Shown here in pieces: positions 6,053 to 7,702 of a stretch of DNA of 7,702 nt; the stretch's first letter is position 1; every line of letters starts with the position of its first letter. The position numbers and the translations under genes were made by a program. The DNA is from Dehalococcoidia bacterium (GTDB lineage Bacteria; Chloroflexota; Dehalococcoidia; SAR202; UBA826): NCBI GenBank assembly GCA_012965485.1, contig DTSF01000287.1:1-7702 (forward strand), in the 5' to 3' direction. The notes below the pieces were generated by a model. That model was not told the origin of the DNA and made no database searches. It worked only from the letters and a program-made list of their open reading frames with translations.

Positions 6053-6663
6053 TTGGTCCCCGAACCCACAATGTTGGGAATAGTGATCGGAATCCCCACG
6101 TTGAGATTGAATATGTCATATTCTAATTTGGTAAACGGAGCAGATTTTACGGTACCTAGTATATCTCTTTTAAGGTGGCATCCCGTGGTGGTAATAATCC
6201 ATATAGGGTCTAAAAGTTGCTGTAGTAATTTTCCAGAGAAACTTCCAGCAACAGTATGTTCGTAGAAGAAAAATTTCCCACCCGGTTTAAGTACTCGATA
6301 AATTTCCAAGATAACTTTTTCAACATCATTTACCATACAGAGAACCAAAGTTGTGACAACCGAATCAAAGATGTTGTCGTCGAATGGCAGTTTTTCCCCA
6401 AATGATTTTACGATGGATATATCTTTGTTGAAGTTATTAACCCTCTTGCTAAGCTTATTGGTCATGTGAACATCGGGTTCGACTATGGTTAAGGAACTAG
6501 CCTTTTGAAAATACGGCAAATTTGCTCCCGTTCCAGCACCGACCTCTAGAGTTTTGCCATGGCTTTTCCCAGCTGTTAAATGTCGATACGGAATGACTTT
6601 GGGTTCAACAATTGAATTTAAGACATCGTACCATTGAGCGAAGAACCATTTAGATATAGACAT
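6049..6663 (-). CDS. Class I SAM-dependent methyltransferase, METTL7-like
   Basis: A 204-residue Rossmann-fold methyltransferase that would transfer a methyl group from S-adenosylmethionine. Motif I is LEVGAGTGANLPYF (39-52). The acidic ribose-binding residue is Glu62 in VEPD. LPFDDNIFDSVV (92-103) and VLKPGGKFFFYEH (124-136) are the further motifs of the UbiE/METTL7 branch. GCHLKRDI (161-168) followed by the strand around 178-188 matches the C-terminal layout of METTL7-type proteins, which methylate lipophilic or thiol acceptors. The acceptor here is unknown. The N-terminus (WFFAQWYDVLNSIVEP) is the usual helix before motif I rather than a clear membrane anchor. The ATG lies 12 bp after the D-threonine-aldolase-like gene, with only a weak ribosome-binding sequence, and it overlaps the Nudix start by four bases. 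Confidence 0.9.
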   Translation of the reverse strand: MSISKWFFAQWYDVLNSIVEPKVIPYRHLTAGKSHGKTLEVGAGTGANLPYFQKASSLTIVEPDVHMTNKLSKRVNNFNKDISIVKSFGEKLPFDDNIFDSVVTTLVLCMVNDVEKVILEIYRVLKPGGKFFFYEHTVAGSFSGKLLQQLLDPIWIITTTGCHLKRDILGTVKSAPFTKLEYDIFNLNVGIPITIPNIVGSGTK

Positions 6664-6675
6664 TGTTTAGCTAAC

Positions 6676-7702
6676 TCAGTGATGGCACCCTCTGGCTGAT
6701 ATGTCCCAAACAGCTTCCACCACGCCATCACGAACTCCAATGAAATTATCCCATCTGTTAACCAATATATCCTGCTGGGAAGTGCAGATAAATAAAGTTT
6801 GACCGATTCTGAAAATATTTTCCTCTTTTACACTGAGGACACTATAGGAATCATGCATTTCTATGAAGGTTAATTCATCCTGTCCTTCGACGGTTGGTGT
6901 TACCCCAAGAGGTCCGCCCAAGCACCGCAGTCCAGCGTCTATTACAATCTCGGTTTCAGTCACGTCTATAACGGTTGTTAAAACCTTTCCTGCTAGAGAA
7001 AATTCTTCCATATATTTTGCAGGACCGCTCATGAGAGCATAAGTGCCCCCCTCTACTTCAGTCACACCTTCTATTTGGGGGGCAACGTCGTAAGAAAAAG
7101 TTTCCCCTGACGAAACGATTGTGACTTCAATTCCATAATCTTCAATGGCGGTCTTCACTTCCAGGCATTTGTCTATATACCGTTTACCCTCTATGAACCG
7201 TGTTTCCTTATCCGTGAAGCCATCTACTGTTTGATGGCTCATAACACCCAAAAACTTTATTGAAGCCAGCGATTCCGCCAATTTTGCTAGTTCGACTCCT
7301 TGTTCAGGACTTCGAATGCCTGCCCGCCCCATGGATGTATCGACTTCTATCAAGACTCCAATTTCAGAACCTATTTCCTGAGCTATTAAAGACAAAGAAT
7401 TTAAATTTGTTTTATTGTCGATGCAAACTTTCACATCCGCTCTTTTTGCCAGGTATGCCAACCTTCTTTGTTTATCTTCACCTACAATTTCACTGGTGAT
7501 GAGCACATCCCGTATGCCGCCTTCAACCATGACTTCAGCCTCTGAAACCTTGGCTGTGCACACCCCGTTTAAAGTGCCACCAATTTCTATTTGGCGCCAT
7601 AATATATCGGGGCACTTTATGTTTTTTGCATGCTGACGCATTTTACATATGGTACTAGAATAGGTTTCTGCAATAACGGAAAAATTAGATTCCATTAATT
7701 CC
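6676..7702 (-). CDS. PLP-dependent D-threonine aldolase / D-serine dehydratase-like enzyme (5' truncated)
   Basis: This is a fold-type III PLP enzyme with an alanine-racemase-like barrel and a C-terminal DSD-like domain, a family that includes D-threonine aldolase, 3-hydroxy-D-aspartate aldolase and D-serine dehydratase. The ATG at 7695 is not the true start: the frame is open to the right edge (Glu-Leu before it), and ELMESNFSVIAE aligns with the first helix of family members, so roughly 15-25 residues lie outside the window. Counting from 7695, RQHAKNIKCP (20-29) holds the likely PLP lysine, Lys24. VDTSMGRAGI (118-127), MSHQ (152-155), SSGETFSYDV (195-204) and GVTEVEGGTYALMS (210-223) are barrel landmarks. 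VRDGVVEAVWDISARG (321-336) closes the DSD-like domain. The His-x-Cys metal ligands of zinc-dependent relatives appear as Gln307-Gln-Asp309. It is the first visible gene of the operon. Confidence 0.88.
   Translation of the reverse strand, partial: ELMESNFSVIAETYSSTICKMRQHAKNIKCPDILWRQIEIGGTLNGVCTAKVSEAEVMVEGGIRDVLITSEIVGEDKQRRLAYLAKRADVKVCIDNKTNLNSLSLIAQEIGSEIGVLIEVDTSMGRAGIRSPEQGVELAKLAESLASIKFLGVMSHQTVDGFTDKETRFIEGKRYIDKCLEVKTAIEDYGIEVTIVSSGETFSYDVAPQIEGVTEVEGGTYALMSGPAKYMEEFSLAGKVLTTVIDVTETEIVIDAGLRCLGGPLGVTPTVEGQDELTFIEMHDSYSVLSVKEENIFRIGQTLFICTSQQDILVNRWDNFIGVRDGVVEAVWDISARGCHH

Noticed and set aside
5664..6265. Plus-strand frames opposite the Nudix and methyltransferase genes
   Set aside because: Both opposite-strand genes carry full catalytic motifs and overlap in an operon arrangement; the plus frames have none.

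Overview
The window looks like an ordinary stretch of a compact bacterial chromosome with low-to-middling GC content. Genes are densely packed, intergenic gaps are short, one neighbouring pair has overlapping convergent stops, TTG is used as a start, and a tRNA-Glu gene lacks an encoded CCA tail. No rRNA, integrase, transposase, CRISPR array or phage gene is visible. The mix of housekeeping genes and family VIII-like hydrolase, AcoX-like kinase and D-threonine-aldolase-like genes would fit an uncultured environmental lineage such as marine Chloroflexota. That placement is an impression from protein style, not a demonstration.

Layout. Positions 2-694 (+) hold the 3' part of a serine beta-lactamase-like hydrolase (YSV and WGG motifs), cut by the window edge. 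Its stop overlaps the stop of a convergent RhlE-type DEAD-box RNA helicase (691-1971, -). Upstream of the helicase, on the same strand, come tRNA-Glu(TTC) (2001-2074), a 95-bp gap with a perfect 16-bp palindrome, argC (2170-3201) and an endonuclease III (3272-3958). A 71-bp divergent promoter region separates endonuclease III from a plus-strand AcoX-like NAD-kinase-fold gene (4030-5031), whose ATG directly follows a five-codon mini-ORF.

The right part is a tight minus-strand operon read from 7702 down to 5035: a PLP-dependent D-threonine-aldolase/D-serine-dehydratase-like enzyme (5' end outside the window), a METTL7-like class I methyltransferase, a Nudix hydrolase and a four-repeat TPR protein. 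The junctions are a 12-bp gap, a 4-bp ATGA overlap and a 23-bp overlap, which strongly suggests co-transcription and translational coupling. A shared pathway is not evident from the sequence.

How the genes relate. ArgC (arginine biosynthesis), endonuclease III (base excision repair), the helicase (RNA remodelling) and the tRNA are unlinked housekeeping functions that share a strand. No clear new multi-gene system is present. The points most worth checking are the apparent loss of the metal-ligand pair in the D-threonine-aldolase-like enzyme, the four-gene coupled operon, the AcoX-like gene without visible acetoin dehydrogenase genes, and the palindrome beside the tRNA.
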